A stretch of 64,000 nucleotides of DNA from an uncultured Porphyromonadaceae bacterium (lineage in GTDB: Bacteria; Bacteroidota; Bacteroidia; Bacteroidales; Muribaculaceae). Below are positions 34,544 to 44,597 of this stretch, in pieces. Location: contig CANPMT010000008.1 in the NCBI GenBank assembly GCA_947575235.1, forward strand, positions 1 to 64,000. The letters are read 5' to 3'. The position numbers and the translations under genes are program-made. The notes under the pieces are model-generated. The model saw only the letters and a program-made list of their open reading frames with translations, had not been told where the DNA came from and made no database searches. Numbering within the stretch: the first letter of the stretch is position 1; each line of letters begins with the position of its first letter.

Positions 34544-37500
34544 ATGAAAAGAGAAACTCAACGTATCACGACGTTGATACGCCAGATGCTTGCCATCATC
34601 ATGCTTGCATGCTTTGGCATAGCGCAAGCCCAGACATCCGACGAAATCAACGAGGCCATCCTCGTTGACGGCTCAATCCAGGTGACCTGGACCAACGACG
34701 CCACCAACCCCTGGAGCATCGTTGACAATACCATGCAGACACCTGTGATGACTCCCTATTCATCATCTACCCTCTCATTCTCCTACACCTCCGCATATCC
34801 TGTGGAAGTATCCTTTATATGGTATAGGAAATACTATGCATATGAAGACCAAATAAAATTCGCAGTAGATGGAGAAACTATCTCTAATACCATATATGCA
34901 AGCCAGGAAGAATCATTCTCTCATATCATCCCTGCAGGAACTCATACCATAGAGTTCATAAATGAAAGCGGTTATGCAGAAGAGAATGAAACTGTAGGAG
35001 GAATCCGCAAACTCAGGGTTCTGGAATGCAAAGAACTTGAATCCGGCTGTCTTAAAGATGACTCACTTCCTCTGATATTCACTAATGACCCTGAGAATAT
35101 ATGGATTGCTGACAACGGGTTCATACGTTCTACCGGAGATAAGTCCACAATCTCAACAACCTTCACGATTGATAGATATTCAAAATTCAACTGCATTGCC
35201 AATACTGGTGATTCTTATTACGGCAATAAACTGATAATGACAGTTGATGGCATTGAATGGAAACTGTTTGACCAGAATGTTGACACTTTCTGTTCCATTG
35301 TTCTCGAACCAGGCACACATACCGTTGAATTTTATAGAAATTACGATGCTGATGCAGTCTCAATTATAAAAGAGGTTGAACTTTCAGATGCATGGATAGA
35401 TGTCACAATCCCCACTCCAGGATCGTTGGGACGTGAGATATTATACAAAGTTGAGTATCTTACTGATGTTGATCTTCTCAAAATAACCGGTTCTCTTAAT
35501 GAAGATGACTGGTCATATATTGCACAGTTGACTAATATTCAAGGCCTTGACCTTACCGATGCTCAGATTGAGGAAATTCCTGCAAATGCTTTCGCCGGCA
35601 AACAATATCTGTCAGTAGCTCTCCTTCCTGAAGGTTTGAAGAGAATTGGCAGTCATGCCTTCTCGGAAACTGGTGCATATAAGGTTACCATACCCTCCTC
35701 TGTAGAGACAATCGAGTCGCAGGCATGGTATAATTCCACACTTGTATATATTGATTTCGCAGATAATTCATCATTGACAACTATCGGTGGTCAGGCTTTC
35801 ATTTACTGCAAAAATCTTGTGGAATTCTTAATGCCTGATTCTGTCACATTATTGGATTATTACAATCCTCCGTATAATGCATGGCATTACTATGATCATT
35901 TTTATCAATGCACTTCCCTTTCTAAGATTAAATTCTCCAATGGCCTTACAGAGATTCCATCCGGAACATGTAACGATTGCACATCTTTAAAAGAAGTGAT
36001 ACTCCCCTCAAATCTTCAGACTATAGGGTCAAGCGCCTTCCAGAATGCCATTCTGTCGTCTATTACATTCCCTGAAACCCTGGAAAGCATTGGGGATTAT
36101 GCTTTCTCCGGCAATAAATTTGAAGAAGTCACTCTTCCTTGGAATCTCTCTTCATTGGGTTCTTATGCTTTCAATTCATGCAAGAATCTTAAGACTCTGA
36201 CATTGAATTCACATTGCCATGATATGTATTCAAATTTCAATGAGTGCACCGCATTGACAAAAGTAATTTGTCCATCGGCAACTCCTCCATCAATAGAATC
36301 GGATCCATTCTATTACGTCAACCTTAAGAATATTGACCTTATTGTACCGGATTTTGCACTTGGCGATTACCGTCTTGACAACTATTGGTATAATTTCAAG
36401 ACAGTAACCTCAGGTGATGAAGCATCTCTCGCAGATTACTGGGCTATTCGCGGTATCCTAAATCTTTCTCAGGAACGTATCCGCCAGACTCCTGACATAG
36501 AGATGTTCCCAGGGGCTAAGCTTACCGTGAGTGGATCTGCAGCCCAGCCATTCGGAGATTTCACTTATCATAATCATCCGGATAATCCAACTGCGTTTGT
36601 AAGCGAATGCAATGCAATTACAGCATCTTCTCTTACAACCACTTATGAAATACCGCGAGAGAATGAATGGTATTTCTTCTCTCCTGTCACTGATGTCAAT
36701 ATCTCAGATGTGACACATTCAGCTACCACATCATTCGTTATCCGTAGCTACGACGGTGCCCGTCGCGCTTCTGAGAATGCCACTTCGGGCAACTGGACAA
36801 ACGTTACTTCCGGTCAGCTTAAAAAAGGACAAGGCTACATTGTACAGGCAAACAAAGCAGGCACACTGACACTTCCTGCACCGGCTGACAATACCAAACA
36901 ATTCTTAGGCAACGATGAAGTAACAATCAATCTTTACGATTATTCGTGTGAGACTCCAGCCAATGCCAACTGGAATTATATAGCTAACCCATATCCCTCT
37001 TATTTCGATGTATATTACATCGATATGGAGGCTCCTATCACTGTCTGGACCGGTTCATCTTACCGCGCAATCTCATTGATTACCGAGGATGGCGACACCT
37101 ACGCCCTGAAACCTATGCAGCCCTTCTTCGTTCAGAAACCCGAAGTTGGTTCAACTGCTGTAATGCGTCTCAATGGTCGTCAGGTGACCGCTGATATCAA
37201 CCATGGGAGTGGCTCAGGGAAAGCTCCGGCTCTCAAATCGCGTCGCTCGGCTGAGGCAGGACGCCAACTCTTCAATATCACTCTCACCGCCGGCAACGAC
37301 ACTGTCATGAGCGATATGACTCGCGTGGTGCTCAATGAAAAAGCCTCTATCTCTTATGACTATAACCGCGACGCCTCGAAGTTCCTCAGCATGGATACCT
37401 CTGTTGCCCAGATATATACTTATGATGAGGATGGCACCATGCTGGCTATCAACGAGCGTCCATATAACAACGGTTCTGTACGTCTCGGTCTCTACACTCC

Positions 37501-37894
37501 GCAGGCCGGTGTAAGCTATGTCGTTTCGGCTACACGTGCCGACCGCAAGGTTTACCTCTACGATGCCGAGACCGGTGTTGAACAGGATCTCACCGCTGCC
37601 GATTATGTATTCATGGCCGGTAAGGAGGCTTGGAACAACAACCGCTTCTCTCTCCGTTTCGACAATGGCAATCCCAACTCTGTAGAGTCTGTCGAGGATG
37701 GTGTGAAGGTTGCGGCTATTGCTGACGGCATCGCAGTTACAGCTCCCGAGGGTGCTCAGATTGCAATCGCCAACATCGACGGTATCCTCTGCGCTACAGC
37801 CGTAGCTACAGGTGCCGAACTCAACTTCAATCTTGTGAATGGCCTCTATATCGTTACTGTCGATGGCCACACTTACAAGATTAATGTGAAATAA
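34544..37894 (+). CDS. BspA-like leucine-rich-repeat surface protein with T9SS-type C-terminal domain
   Basis: This 1116-residue exported protein has a signal peptide (MLAIIMLACFGIAQAQ, cut near 30). Two beta-rich modules follow (to about 285) with a repeated pattern around AGTHTIEFINESGYAEEN and PGTHTVEFYRNYDAD. Then come LRR_5/BspA-type repeats (about 310-590): LPEGLKRIGSHAFSETG, LPSNLQTIGSSAFQNA, FPETLESIGDYAFSGN. The last about 75 residues look like a T9SS sorting domain: VAAIADGIAVTAPEGAQIAI ending NGLYIVTVDGHTYKINVK. BspA-like proteins mediate binding to host proteins or other cells. The stretch from about 34800 to 36700 is visibly AT-richer than both ends of the same gene, suggesting the ectodomain was exchanged. 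Confidence 0.87.
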   Translation: MKRETQRITTLIRQMLAIIMLACFGIAQAQTSDEINEAILVDGSIQVTWTNDATNPWSIVDNTMQTPVMTPYSSSTLSFSYTSAYPVEVSFIWYRKYYAYEDQIKFAVDGETISNTIYASQEESFSHIIPAGTHTIEFINESGYAEENETVGGIRKLRVLECKELESGCLKDDSLPLIFTNDPENIWIADNGFIRSTGDKSTISTTFTIDRYSKFNCIANTGDSYYGNKLIMTVDGIEWKLFDQNVDTFCSIVLEPGTHTVEFYRNYDADAVSIIKEVELSDAWIDVTIPTPGSLGREILYKVEYLTDVDLLKITGSLNEDDWSYIAQLTNIQGLDLTDAQIEEIPANAFAGKQYLSVALLPEGLKRIGSHAFSETGAYKVTIPSSVETIESQAWYNSTLVYIDFADNSSLTTIGGQAFIYCKNLVEFLMPDSVTLLDYYNPPYNAWHYYDHFYQCTSLSKIKFSNGLTEIPSGTCNDCTSLKEVILPSNLQTIGSSAFQNAILSSITFPETLESIGDYAFSGNKFEEVTLPWNLSSLGSYAFNSCKNLKTLTLNSHCHDMYSNFNECTALTKVICPSATPPSIESDPFYYVNLKNIDLIVPDFALGDYRLDNYWYNFKTVTSGDEASLADYWAIRGILNLSQERIRQTPDIEMFPGAKLTVSGSAAQPFGDFTYHNHPDNPTAFVSECNAITASSLTTTYEIPRENEWYFFSPVTDVNISDVTHSATTSFVIRSYDGARRASENATSGNWTNVTSGQLKKGQGYIVQANKAGTLTLPAPADNTKQFLGNDEVTINLYDYSCETPANANWNYIANPYPSYFDVYYIDMEAPITVWTGSSYRAISLITEDGDTYALKPMQPFFVQKPEVGSTAVMRLNGRQVTADINHGSGSGKAPALKSRRSAEAGRQLFNITLTAGNDTVMSDMTRVVLNEKASISYDYNRDASKFLSMDTSVAQIYTYDEDGTMLAINERPYNNGSVRLGLYTPQAGVSYVVSATRADRKVYLYDAETGVEQDLTAADYVFMAGKEAWNNNRFSLRFDNGNPNSVESVEDGVKVAAIADGIAVTAPEGAQIAIANIDGILCATAVATGAELNFNLVNGLYIVTVDGHTYKINVK

Positions 37895-37923
37895 GAAAGT
37901 CATCCACTTTGACTCTATAGCCA

Positions 37924-40900
37924 ATGAGATATATAAGATTTCTGCTGACGTTGACGGCTCTCCTCCTATGGGGAGCCTCAACCAAAGCACAATATAACCC
38001 GGCGGATCCACCCGAGCCCGGTGTCTACTTCACTTTGACAACAAACTGCATCCCAGAAGATGGAGGTTCTCTCAATGTGACAAGTGGCACCTATGCTTTT
38101 GGGTCATCTGTATGGCTTCAAGCGTATCCCTCAACGGGATTTCGCTTTGCCGGATGGGTGGATTCTGAAGGTAATACCATTTCAACAGAGAATCCATTCA
38201 CTTACCTCATGCCTGTGTCAGACGTCCACCTCACAGCCAAGTTTATTTATGACCCTGACAATCCGGAGGAACCGCCTGTTCTTGATCCAACAGTTTATTC
38301 AACTGTAACTATTCTCTGCAACCCGGAGGATGCTGGCGTATTTGAAGGGGAAGGACGACATATTGTTGGTGAAAATATTTGGGTTCGTGCTTATCCAACC
38401 ACCGGTTTTATTTTTGAGAACTGGACTAAAGATGGAAGTATTTTCAGCACCGAGGAGCACTTTATTTATACCGTTGAGAAAGGCAATCCCATATTCGTAG
38501 CCAACTTTAAATATAATCCTGATGCTCCTACAGAACCTGGTGAACCTCATGTGATGCATAATTTGAGACTTCAGAACAGTCTTCCAGATGCAAGTAGTCT
38601 GTATGGCGAAGGCAGATATGAGGAAGGGAGCACAATAAGTGTCCAGACATACGGGAATGAGTATTTCACTTTCGTAAACTGGACCGATGATACAGGTAAT
38701 ACAGTAAGCACCGACCCGACCTTCAACTATACGATGCCTGACCGTAATGTGACTCTAACCGCCAACTACACATATTACTATGACCCAGCAAGTCCGGGGG
38801 AACCGGGAAGTCCGGACATCCCGACTGTTGCTCCTAACACTGTTGTGCGTCCCCGTTTCACCATGCAGGGTGACGATCATGTAGTGATTATGTGTGAAAC
38901 TGACAATGCGGAGATTCACTACACTATTGACGGTACTGACCCCACTCAGGAGAGCACTCTTTATACCGAGCCGTTCTTCGTTGGCAGTAACTTGGAGGTT
39001 AGGGCAATAGCGTATGTTGATGGTATGTACCGTTCACCGATTGGTATCTACCGTGTGGCAAGCTACAAGGTGGCCAAACCGGAATTTGTGTTCGCCAATT
39101 TCAAGATTGGTATCACCTGCCCAACTCCTGACGCGGTGATCCGTTACACAACCGATTTCACTGACCCGACAATCGAAAGCGAAGTCTATACAGCTCCCTT
39201 CACTCCGGAGGATAACTGCCGTGTAAAGGCGTATGCCAGCAAGGATGGCTTGGCAGATTCGCCGATAGCCGTTTTCGCCTACCGCAAAAGCGACTATATG
39301 CTGCCCAGCCCGACCCTCCAACTTGACGGAGCAACGTTGACTATGTCTTGCAGTGAGGCAAGTGCGCAGATCCGTTACACAACCGACGGTTCGGAACCTA
39401 CAGCTGAATCAACTCTCTATACCGCCCCGATTACGGCTCTCAACAATACGACATACCGGGCAATAGCGGTAAAAGAGAATTACTATGATTCTGCCATCGC
39501 CCAATTGGTAACCAGTATAGTGAGCATCGCCACTCCGGAGATCTCCTACGCGGCCAAGAATGTGACTATCACCTGCGCCACTGAGGAGGCTGAGATACGC
39601 TATACTATCGACGGTTCTGAACCGACTTCAGAGAGCACTCTCTATACCGGCCCCATAGCTGTCAGCTCAGACTGCACCATCAAAGCGAAAGGCTTCTACG
39701 AATCCCTCGCTTCTGCAACGGCCTCCTACACCTTCACTCTCGCAACCTACACGGAAGCCCAGGCTAAGGCCGAGATGAAGTACCACGACCGCCAGATTAT
39801 CCTCTCCCACGACGTAGCCGCCATGCCTCTCCGCATTGCAACTACATCCTCATCCGGCGATACACGCAATTATAATGGAGAGGCTCCATATACATTGAAT
39901 GTGGAGAGCGATGTGGTAGAGGTCAGAGTTTCTACAGCGACTACCCGTACTGATATGTTTGACGGAGCGCCACTCGAACTGGATGTGAACGTGGTGGCGA
40001 ATCCGGTGTTCGACCATTCGGATCCGGCTCTCTTGGTGCTGACCTCCGCTACCGCTGACGCCGCTATCCGTTACACTTCTGACGGCTCTGACCCCACGGC
40101 TGCCTCGACTCTCTACTCCGCTCCTATCGCAGTGGAGGCCGAGACTCGATACAAGGCTATTGCCATGAAGGATAACTGGTTTGATTCAGAGGTGGTCTCT
40201 TACCTCGTTAGCGACGTCTTCATGGATGCTCCCCATATCGAATTCCGCAGCCAGAACATACGGATATGGACCGATAACGGTACGGAACAGATCCGCTATA
40301 CTCTCGATGGCTCAGAGCCTACAGAGTCGAGCACACTCTACACCGCCCCGTTCCTGCCGAAGACCGACTGCACGGTAAAAGCCCGCGCCTTCGCCGACGG
40401 CAAGGTACCCTCCGACGTAGCTACATTCCAGTATAGTATAGGTTCTTACAAGGTGGCAACTCCGGTTATGACCCGCAATACCGACAATAACACTATTGTC
40501 ATAACTTGCTCCACTCCGGACGCCATAATCCGGTATGCCGACAATACCATGAGTGAGTTCCTCACCTATACCGCTCCAATCGCAATCGAAAGAAACGGTA
40601 CATGGAGAGCATACGCTACCCATAACGACTACCTCACCTCTGACACGACACGACTTTCAGTCAACTCGATGAAAGTACCAAGTCCGGTAGCCGTATATGG
40701 TGCCCACACTCTCAAGATTACCTGTCCGGATGCACAGGCTGAGATTGTCTACCGTGCCAATGACGGCGACGAGACTCTCTACGATGCACCGATCCCATTG
40801 AGCGCCGATGCCTCTTTCACTTATTTCGCACGTCGGGAAGGCTACAACAACTCCGACACTCTGCAGTATGAGTTCGAGATTGCCCCCTACACCTTGCAGC

Positions 40901-42654
40901 AACCTACCCTTGAAAAGGTTTACCGCAAACGTATCGTGAAAATCCTGACCAACTCTACTGATGAGACGCTCATAGCCAAAGTTACCAAGAGAAATTCCGA
41001 CACTCCTGAGGAGGTAAGAATCAACTCTAACCTCGAGTTGGGTGTCGATGCCTCTATGAGCGAGATTGAAGTGGAGATGGTACAGACAGATCCTGATATG
41101 TATTATCCTGCACCTGTCAGCACCAAACTTACTTTCCACGATATGCCGGATGTGAAGTTTGACGGCTATAAACTTACCGTCACTCCGGAGAAGGACTATG
41201 TGGAGGTGGATGTAATCATCGACATCAATGAACATACCGACAGTCTCAGACTCACCCAGAAAATCTACGGTGACTCCCATGCGTTCGTGGAGACCCGTCT
41301 CGGCACAGCGGAGGTCCGCATATTATCCGACCGTAAATTCTGTTCGGATACTGCCATCCTCCCTATCCATGCATGGTTTGACGGCAGCAATGCCGAGACT
41401 GACGGCACGGGTGTGCTCTCTCAGGCATTCCTCTGGGCTGATACTCCCCGCAGCGTTGCCCGTCTGGTGAATATCAAGGGTAAACTCGACATCAATGACC
41501 TCACCTTCCTCGGTGAGAAAACCCTTGACAGTTATCTCCGTTACCTTGATCTCTCAGATGCGGAGATTTCAGGAATCGTGACTGAGAAAGCATTCGCGGA
41601 ATCAAACCTCATGGGTCTCTTCCTGCCGAAGAGGAATACGGAATATGCCGACAGTATCTTCTCACACGCCACCTCCTTCAGCGCGGCGGTATGGCAGGAG
41701 AACCGTCCGGTAAATGAGGCTATCTTCGGTGGTCTCGCAAATCCGAACTTCCTGCTGTTTGTGAACGGTGATGACGAGGTGGATGACTCTCTGGAGGAGA
41801 AATTCAATGTTGTGAGAAATCAGGTTATCGATTCCCTCTCTCTGGTTGAGGCCTGTCCGTTCTATGCACCACTCCCGTTCACTGCCGGCAAGATTGAGTA
41901 TTCCCGGTTATTTGAGCAGGAAACAAAACCCGGTGATGCAAGAGGATGGGAAACCATCGCCCTTCCATTCACTCCTGACGTGGTGCTTCATGAGGAGAAA
42001 GGTGAGATACTCCCCTTCGGCAATCCCAAGGAGGGTGACCTCCGCTATTGGCTCTATTCAATGGGAGAACGCCCCATATTCAGCAAAGCCGATGCAATCG
42101 AGGCTTTCACTCCTTATATCATCTCGATGCCCAACAGCGAGGAATATGTTGACGAATACAACCTCAGCGGCAGAATCATTTTCAGGGCTGAGAATGCCTT
42201 TATCGATTCAAGCAAGGGCTTCTATTACCCTGAATCCCTGTGCAATTTCGGTGAGGATATGTGGGAATCATGGAAGTTCTACCTCAATGTGGGCACTCCC
42301 TATGACGAGTATGCTCCGGGCAGTGTGTTCGTACATGACAATGAGAGCTTGTATGCCAAACCATTCGAGGCATATCTCGGATTTCTGACCACCGGCAGAT
42401 ACATCCCCATAGCTGAGGCTCTCTCCGGTGTCGAGGAGATAGGGATGCCGGTAATGAACCATGGCAACCTCTCAGTCAGGGTAGATGGCGGAAGAATCTG
42501 GATTTCGGCACTCCGCTCGTGCCAGATTTCTATCTGCGACATGACAGGAGCTATCCTCACGCAGCTTCACCTCAACGCTGATGAAGAGACCTTCGCCGGA
42601 AGTTTCGCGCCCGGAATTTATCTGGTGGGAGGTCAGAAAATTATGGTTAAGTAA
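37924..42654 (+). CDS. Large surface protein with InlB-like and CHB_HEX_C repeats and T9SS-type C-terminal domain
   Basis: This 1576-residue protein has a signal peptide (FLLTLTALLLWGASTKAQ, cut near 22). Three divergent InlB B-repeat-like units (about 35-110, 120-195, 208-285) carry GFRFAGWVDSEGNT-type signatures. Then come about nine CHB_HEX_C (chitobiase C-terminal) units (about 305-1000), six of them with the clear YTTDGSEPTAESTLYTAPI pattern and the others diverged. A unique region with an LRR-like piece (LRYLDLSDAEISGIVTEKAF, about 1200) follows, and the end (ISICDMTGAIL... GIYLVGGQKIMVK) resembles a T9SS sorting domain. There are no catalytic motifs, so it is probably a structural or adhesive surface protein. 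It lies 29 nt after the BspA-like gene. Confidence 0.85.
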   Translation: MRYIRFLLTLTALLLWGASTKAQYNPADPPEPGVYFTLTTNCIPEDGGSLNVTSGTYAFGSSVWLQAYPSTGFRFAGWVDSEGNTISTENPFTYLMPVSDVHLTAKFIYDPDNPEEPPVLDPTVYSTVTILCNPEDAGVFEGEGRHIVGENIWVRAYPTTGFIFENWTKDGSIFSTEEHFIYTVEKGNPIFVANFKYNPDAPTEPGEPHVMHNLRLQNSLPDASSLYGEGRYEEGSTISVQTYGNEYFTFVNWTDDTGNTVSTDPTFNYTMPDRNVTLTANYTYYYDPASPGEPGSPDIPTVAPNTVVRPRFTMQGDDHVVIMCETDNAEIHYTIDGTDPTQESTLYTEPFFVGSNLEVRAIAYVDGMYRSPIGIYRVASYKVAKPEFVFANFKIGITCPTPDAVIRYTTDFTDPTIESEVYTAPFTPEDNCRVKAYASKDGLADSPIAVFAYRKSDYMLPSPTLQLDGATLTMSCSEASAQIRYTTDGSEPTAESTLYTAPITALNNTTYRAIAVKENYYDSAIAQLVTSIVSIATPEISYAAKNVTITCATEEAEIRYTIDGSEPTSESTLYTGPIAVSSDCTIKAKGFYESLASATASYTFTLATYTEAQAKAEMKYHDRQIILSHDVAAMPLRIATTSSSGDTRNYNGEAPYTLNVESDVVEVRVSTATTRTDMFDGAPLELDVNVVANPVFDHSDPALLVLTSATADAAIRYTSDGSDPTAASTLYSAPIAVEAETRYKAIAMKDNWFDSEVVSYLVSDVFMDAPHIEFRSQNIRIWTDNGTEQIRYTLDGSEPTESSTLYTAPFLPKTDCTVKARAFADGKVPSDVATFQYSIGSYKVATPVMTRNTDNNTIVITCSTPDAIIRYADNTMSEFLTYTAPIAIERNGTWRAYATHNDYLTSDTTRLSVNSMKVPSPVAVYGAHTLKITCPDAQAEIVYRANDGDETLYDAPIPLSADASFTYFARREGYNNSDTLQYEFEIAPYTLQQPTLEKVYRKRIVKILTNSTDETLIAKVTKRNSDTPEEVRINSNLELGVDASMSEIEVEMVQTDPDMYYPAPVSTKLTFHDMPDVKFDGYKLTVTPEKDYVEVDVIIDINEHTDSLRLTQKIYGDSHAFVETRLGTAEVRILSDRKFCSDTAILPIHAWFDGSNAETDGTGVLSQAFLWADTPRSVARLVNIKGKLDINDLTFLGEKTLDSYLRYLDLSDAEISGIVTEKAFAESNLMGLFLPKRNTEYADSIFSHATSFSAAVWQENRPVNEAIFGGLANPNFLLFVNGDDEVDDSLEEKFNVVRNQVIDSLSLVEACPFYAPLPFTAGKIEYSRLFEQETKPGDARGWETIALPFTPDVVLHEEKGEILPFGNPKEGDLRYWLYSMGERPIFSKADAIEAFTPYIISMPNSEEYVDEYNLSGRIIFRAENAFIDSSKGFYYPESLCNFGEDMWESWKFYLNVGTPYDEYAPGSVFVHDNESLYAKPFEAYLGFLTTGRYIPIAEALSGVEEIGMPVMNHGNLSVRVDGGRIWISALRSCQISICDMTGAILTQLHLNADEETFAGSFAPGIYLVGGQKIMVK

Positions 42655-42672
42655 CATAATCACATATTCCGA

Positions 42673-44553
42673 ATGAAGAAAATCCTAAGTTTTCTAATCC
42701 TTACATTATCTGTCACGTGGGCCTTCGCGGCTTCACGTGACAGTGAGTTTACGTATGCCGACTCTTTGGCTAACGTCATCATGGCGAGTCCCGACTATAT
42801 ATATGGAGAGGGGTACGGCGCTATGGTTAGTGAGGCCGACAAGAACGCACTCTCCAATCTTATGTCGAAGATTTCAGTCTCGGTGAGCAGTTCGTTCGAG
42901 ATGGATGAGTCGGAACTCAACACCAACGATGACACCGACTACAACATGGCCGTGCGTCATCTGGTGAAGACTTATTCCCAGGGCACCCTCACCAACACCG
43001 GAAGCCTCATGCTGTCAAGCCCCGAGGGTATACGCATCATGCGTTACATACCCCGCGCTGAACTGGAGAAGGTGTTCCAGGGACGTCGCGACAAGGTGCT
43101 CGACATGGTCTACTCCGCAGGGAAATCTGAGAAACGCCTCAAGATTGACGACGCTCTCCGAAGCTATTACTGGGCGCTCTGCCTCCTGAAGAGCATACCC
43201 CATCCGGAGGAGGTGTCGTTTACCGACGAGGATGGCGCCGAACGTGTGCTCCTCACATGGATTCCTGAGCAGATCAACTCTATCTTGGGCGACCTCTCGC
43301 TCGGGGTCGCCTCGCAGGAGGGGAGCGACGTTGATGTTATGGTGCGCTACCGTGGCGAACCTGTCTCAAGTGTGGAATACATCTATTTCGACGGACGCAG
43401 CTGGAGCGCGCGCCACGCGGCCCGCGATGGAATGGGCACTCTTGAACTACGCCCGGGAGCCGACACCGACGCCGTGCAGGTGCGTTTCGAATATGAGTAT
43501 GCCGACCAGGCAGGTATCGACCGCGAGCTCGCCCAGGTGATGGAGGTGGTGCGCGGTGTGCCGTTCAGCAAGTCGCAGCAACCTCTGGCTTCCAAGAAGG
43601 GAATGCTGGCCACATCGAAGGAGGATAAGAAGATGTTTGCCAAGGCCGTCAGTGAGGCCGGTCAGACCGATGCAATCGCGGCGGCACCGAAAGACCGCTC
43701 AAAGATATGCGCCTCGGCGCTCGACCGTGTCGTGGCCGCTATCGGCACCAAGAATTTCGGCAATCTATCAGAGGAGTTCACCCCGGAGGGGCGCGAGATG
43801 TTTGACCGTCTTGTAAATTACGGCAATGCCCGTCTCCTCGGCAAACCGGAAATATCTTACCTCCCGATGGGGCCGCGCATTGTGGCCCGGAGCATCCCGA
43901 TGAGTTTTACCTTCCCGGGTAATAACCGCGTGTTTGTGGAGGATGTCACCTTCACATTCAATGAGGATAACAAGATTGAGGCTGTGGCATTAGGTCTCGG
44001 CAAAGAGGCCGACCGTATGGTGTTTGGCAACGGTGGCACCGCCTGGAGCGAGTATGCCAAGATGATTCTTGTGAATTTTATAGAGAACTACAAGACGGCA
44101 TTTGCCCTGAAACGCTTCAATTATATCGAGAGCATCTTCGATGACAACGCCACAATTATTGTGGGTCATGTGGTGAAGGCCGCGAAGCAGCCACAGGGTG
44201 ACGGTATGTTCAATATGCCTAAGGAGTTGGTGAAATACACCAACTATACGAAGGATCAGTACCTGAGGCAACTCGCACATGTGTTCGAGACTCAGCCGCA
44301 CATCAACATACGCTTCACTGACAGCGAGGTGGTGAAGATGGGTGTGGGTGGCGAGAGCTACGGCATACAGTTGAAGCAGGACTATTACTCAACCGGCTAT
44401 GCCGACACGGGCTACCTCTTCCTGCTGGTTGATTTCAACAATCCCGAGGAACCATCCATAAAGGTGCGCGCCTGGCAACCGGAACGCAACCCTGACATCA
44501 ACTCCCATCTGCCGCGCAATCATCCCGACTACGGTCTGATTCTTTCTAATTAG
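42673..44553 (+). CDS. Exported LPP20-like domain protein
   Basis: This 626-residue protein has a Sec signal (MKKILSFLILTLSVTWAFAA, no lipobox Cys). Residues about 40-130 resemble the LPP20 fold: YIYGEGYGAMVSEADKNALSNLMSKISVSVSSSFE, followed by YMAVRHLVKTYSQGTL-like helices and the RYIPRAELEKVFQGRR stretch. The middle holds a beta-sandwich (DVDVMVRYRGEPVSSVEYIYFDGRSW). The C-terminal half has a NTF2-like look with a region around NYKTAFALKRFNYIESIFDDNATIIVGHVV. LPP20-type proteins often serve secretion or surface appendages. It closes the surface locus, 18 nt after the CHB_HEX_C gene, and may be a periplasmic helper. Function is inference. Confidence 0.7.
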   Translation: MKKILSFLILTLSVTWAFAASRDSEFTYADSLANVIMASPDYIYGEGYGAMVSEADKNALSNLMSKISVSVSSSFEMDESELNTNDDTDYNMAVRHLVKTYSQGTLTNTGSLMLSSPEGIRIMRYIPRAELEKVFQGRRDKVLDMVYSAGKSEKRLKIDDALRSYYWALCLLKSIPHPEEVSFTDEDGAERVLLTWIPEQINSILGDLSLGVASQEGSDVDVMVRYRGEPVSSVEYIYFDGRSWSARHAARDGMGTLELRPGADTDAVQVRFEYEYADQAGIDRELAQVMEVVRGVPFSKSQQPLASKKGMLATSKEDKKMFAKAVSEAGQTDAIAAAPKDRSKICASALDRVVAAIGTKNFGNLSEEFTPEGREMFDRLVNYGNARLLGKPEISYLPMGPRIVARSIPMSFTFPGNNRVFVEDVTFTFNEDNKIEAVALGLGKEADRMVFGNGGTAWSEYAKMILVNFIENYKTAFALKRFNYIESIFDDNATIIVGHVVKAAKQPQGDGMFNMPKELVKYTNYTKDQYLRQLAHVFETQPHINIRFTDSEVVKMGVGGESYGIQLKQDYYSTGYADTGYLFLLVDFNNPEEPSIKVRAWQPERNPDINSHLPRNHPDYGLILSN

Positions 44554-44556
44554 CTT

Positions 44557-44596
44557 ATAACAGAGGCTGCCCGCACGAGGAGGCAGCCTCTGTTAT
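44557..44596. terminator. Bidirectional terminator after the surface locus
   Basis: A 15-bp perfect stem (ATAACAGAGGCTGCC at 44557-44571 with its complement at 44582-44596) with a 10-nt loop lies between the LPP20-like gene and the convergent recombinase gene. T-runs are short, but the position fits a shared terminator. Confidence 0.75.
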
Positions 44597-44597
44597 A

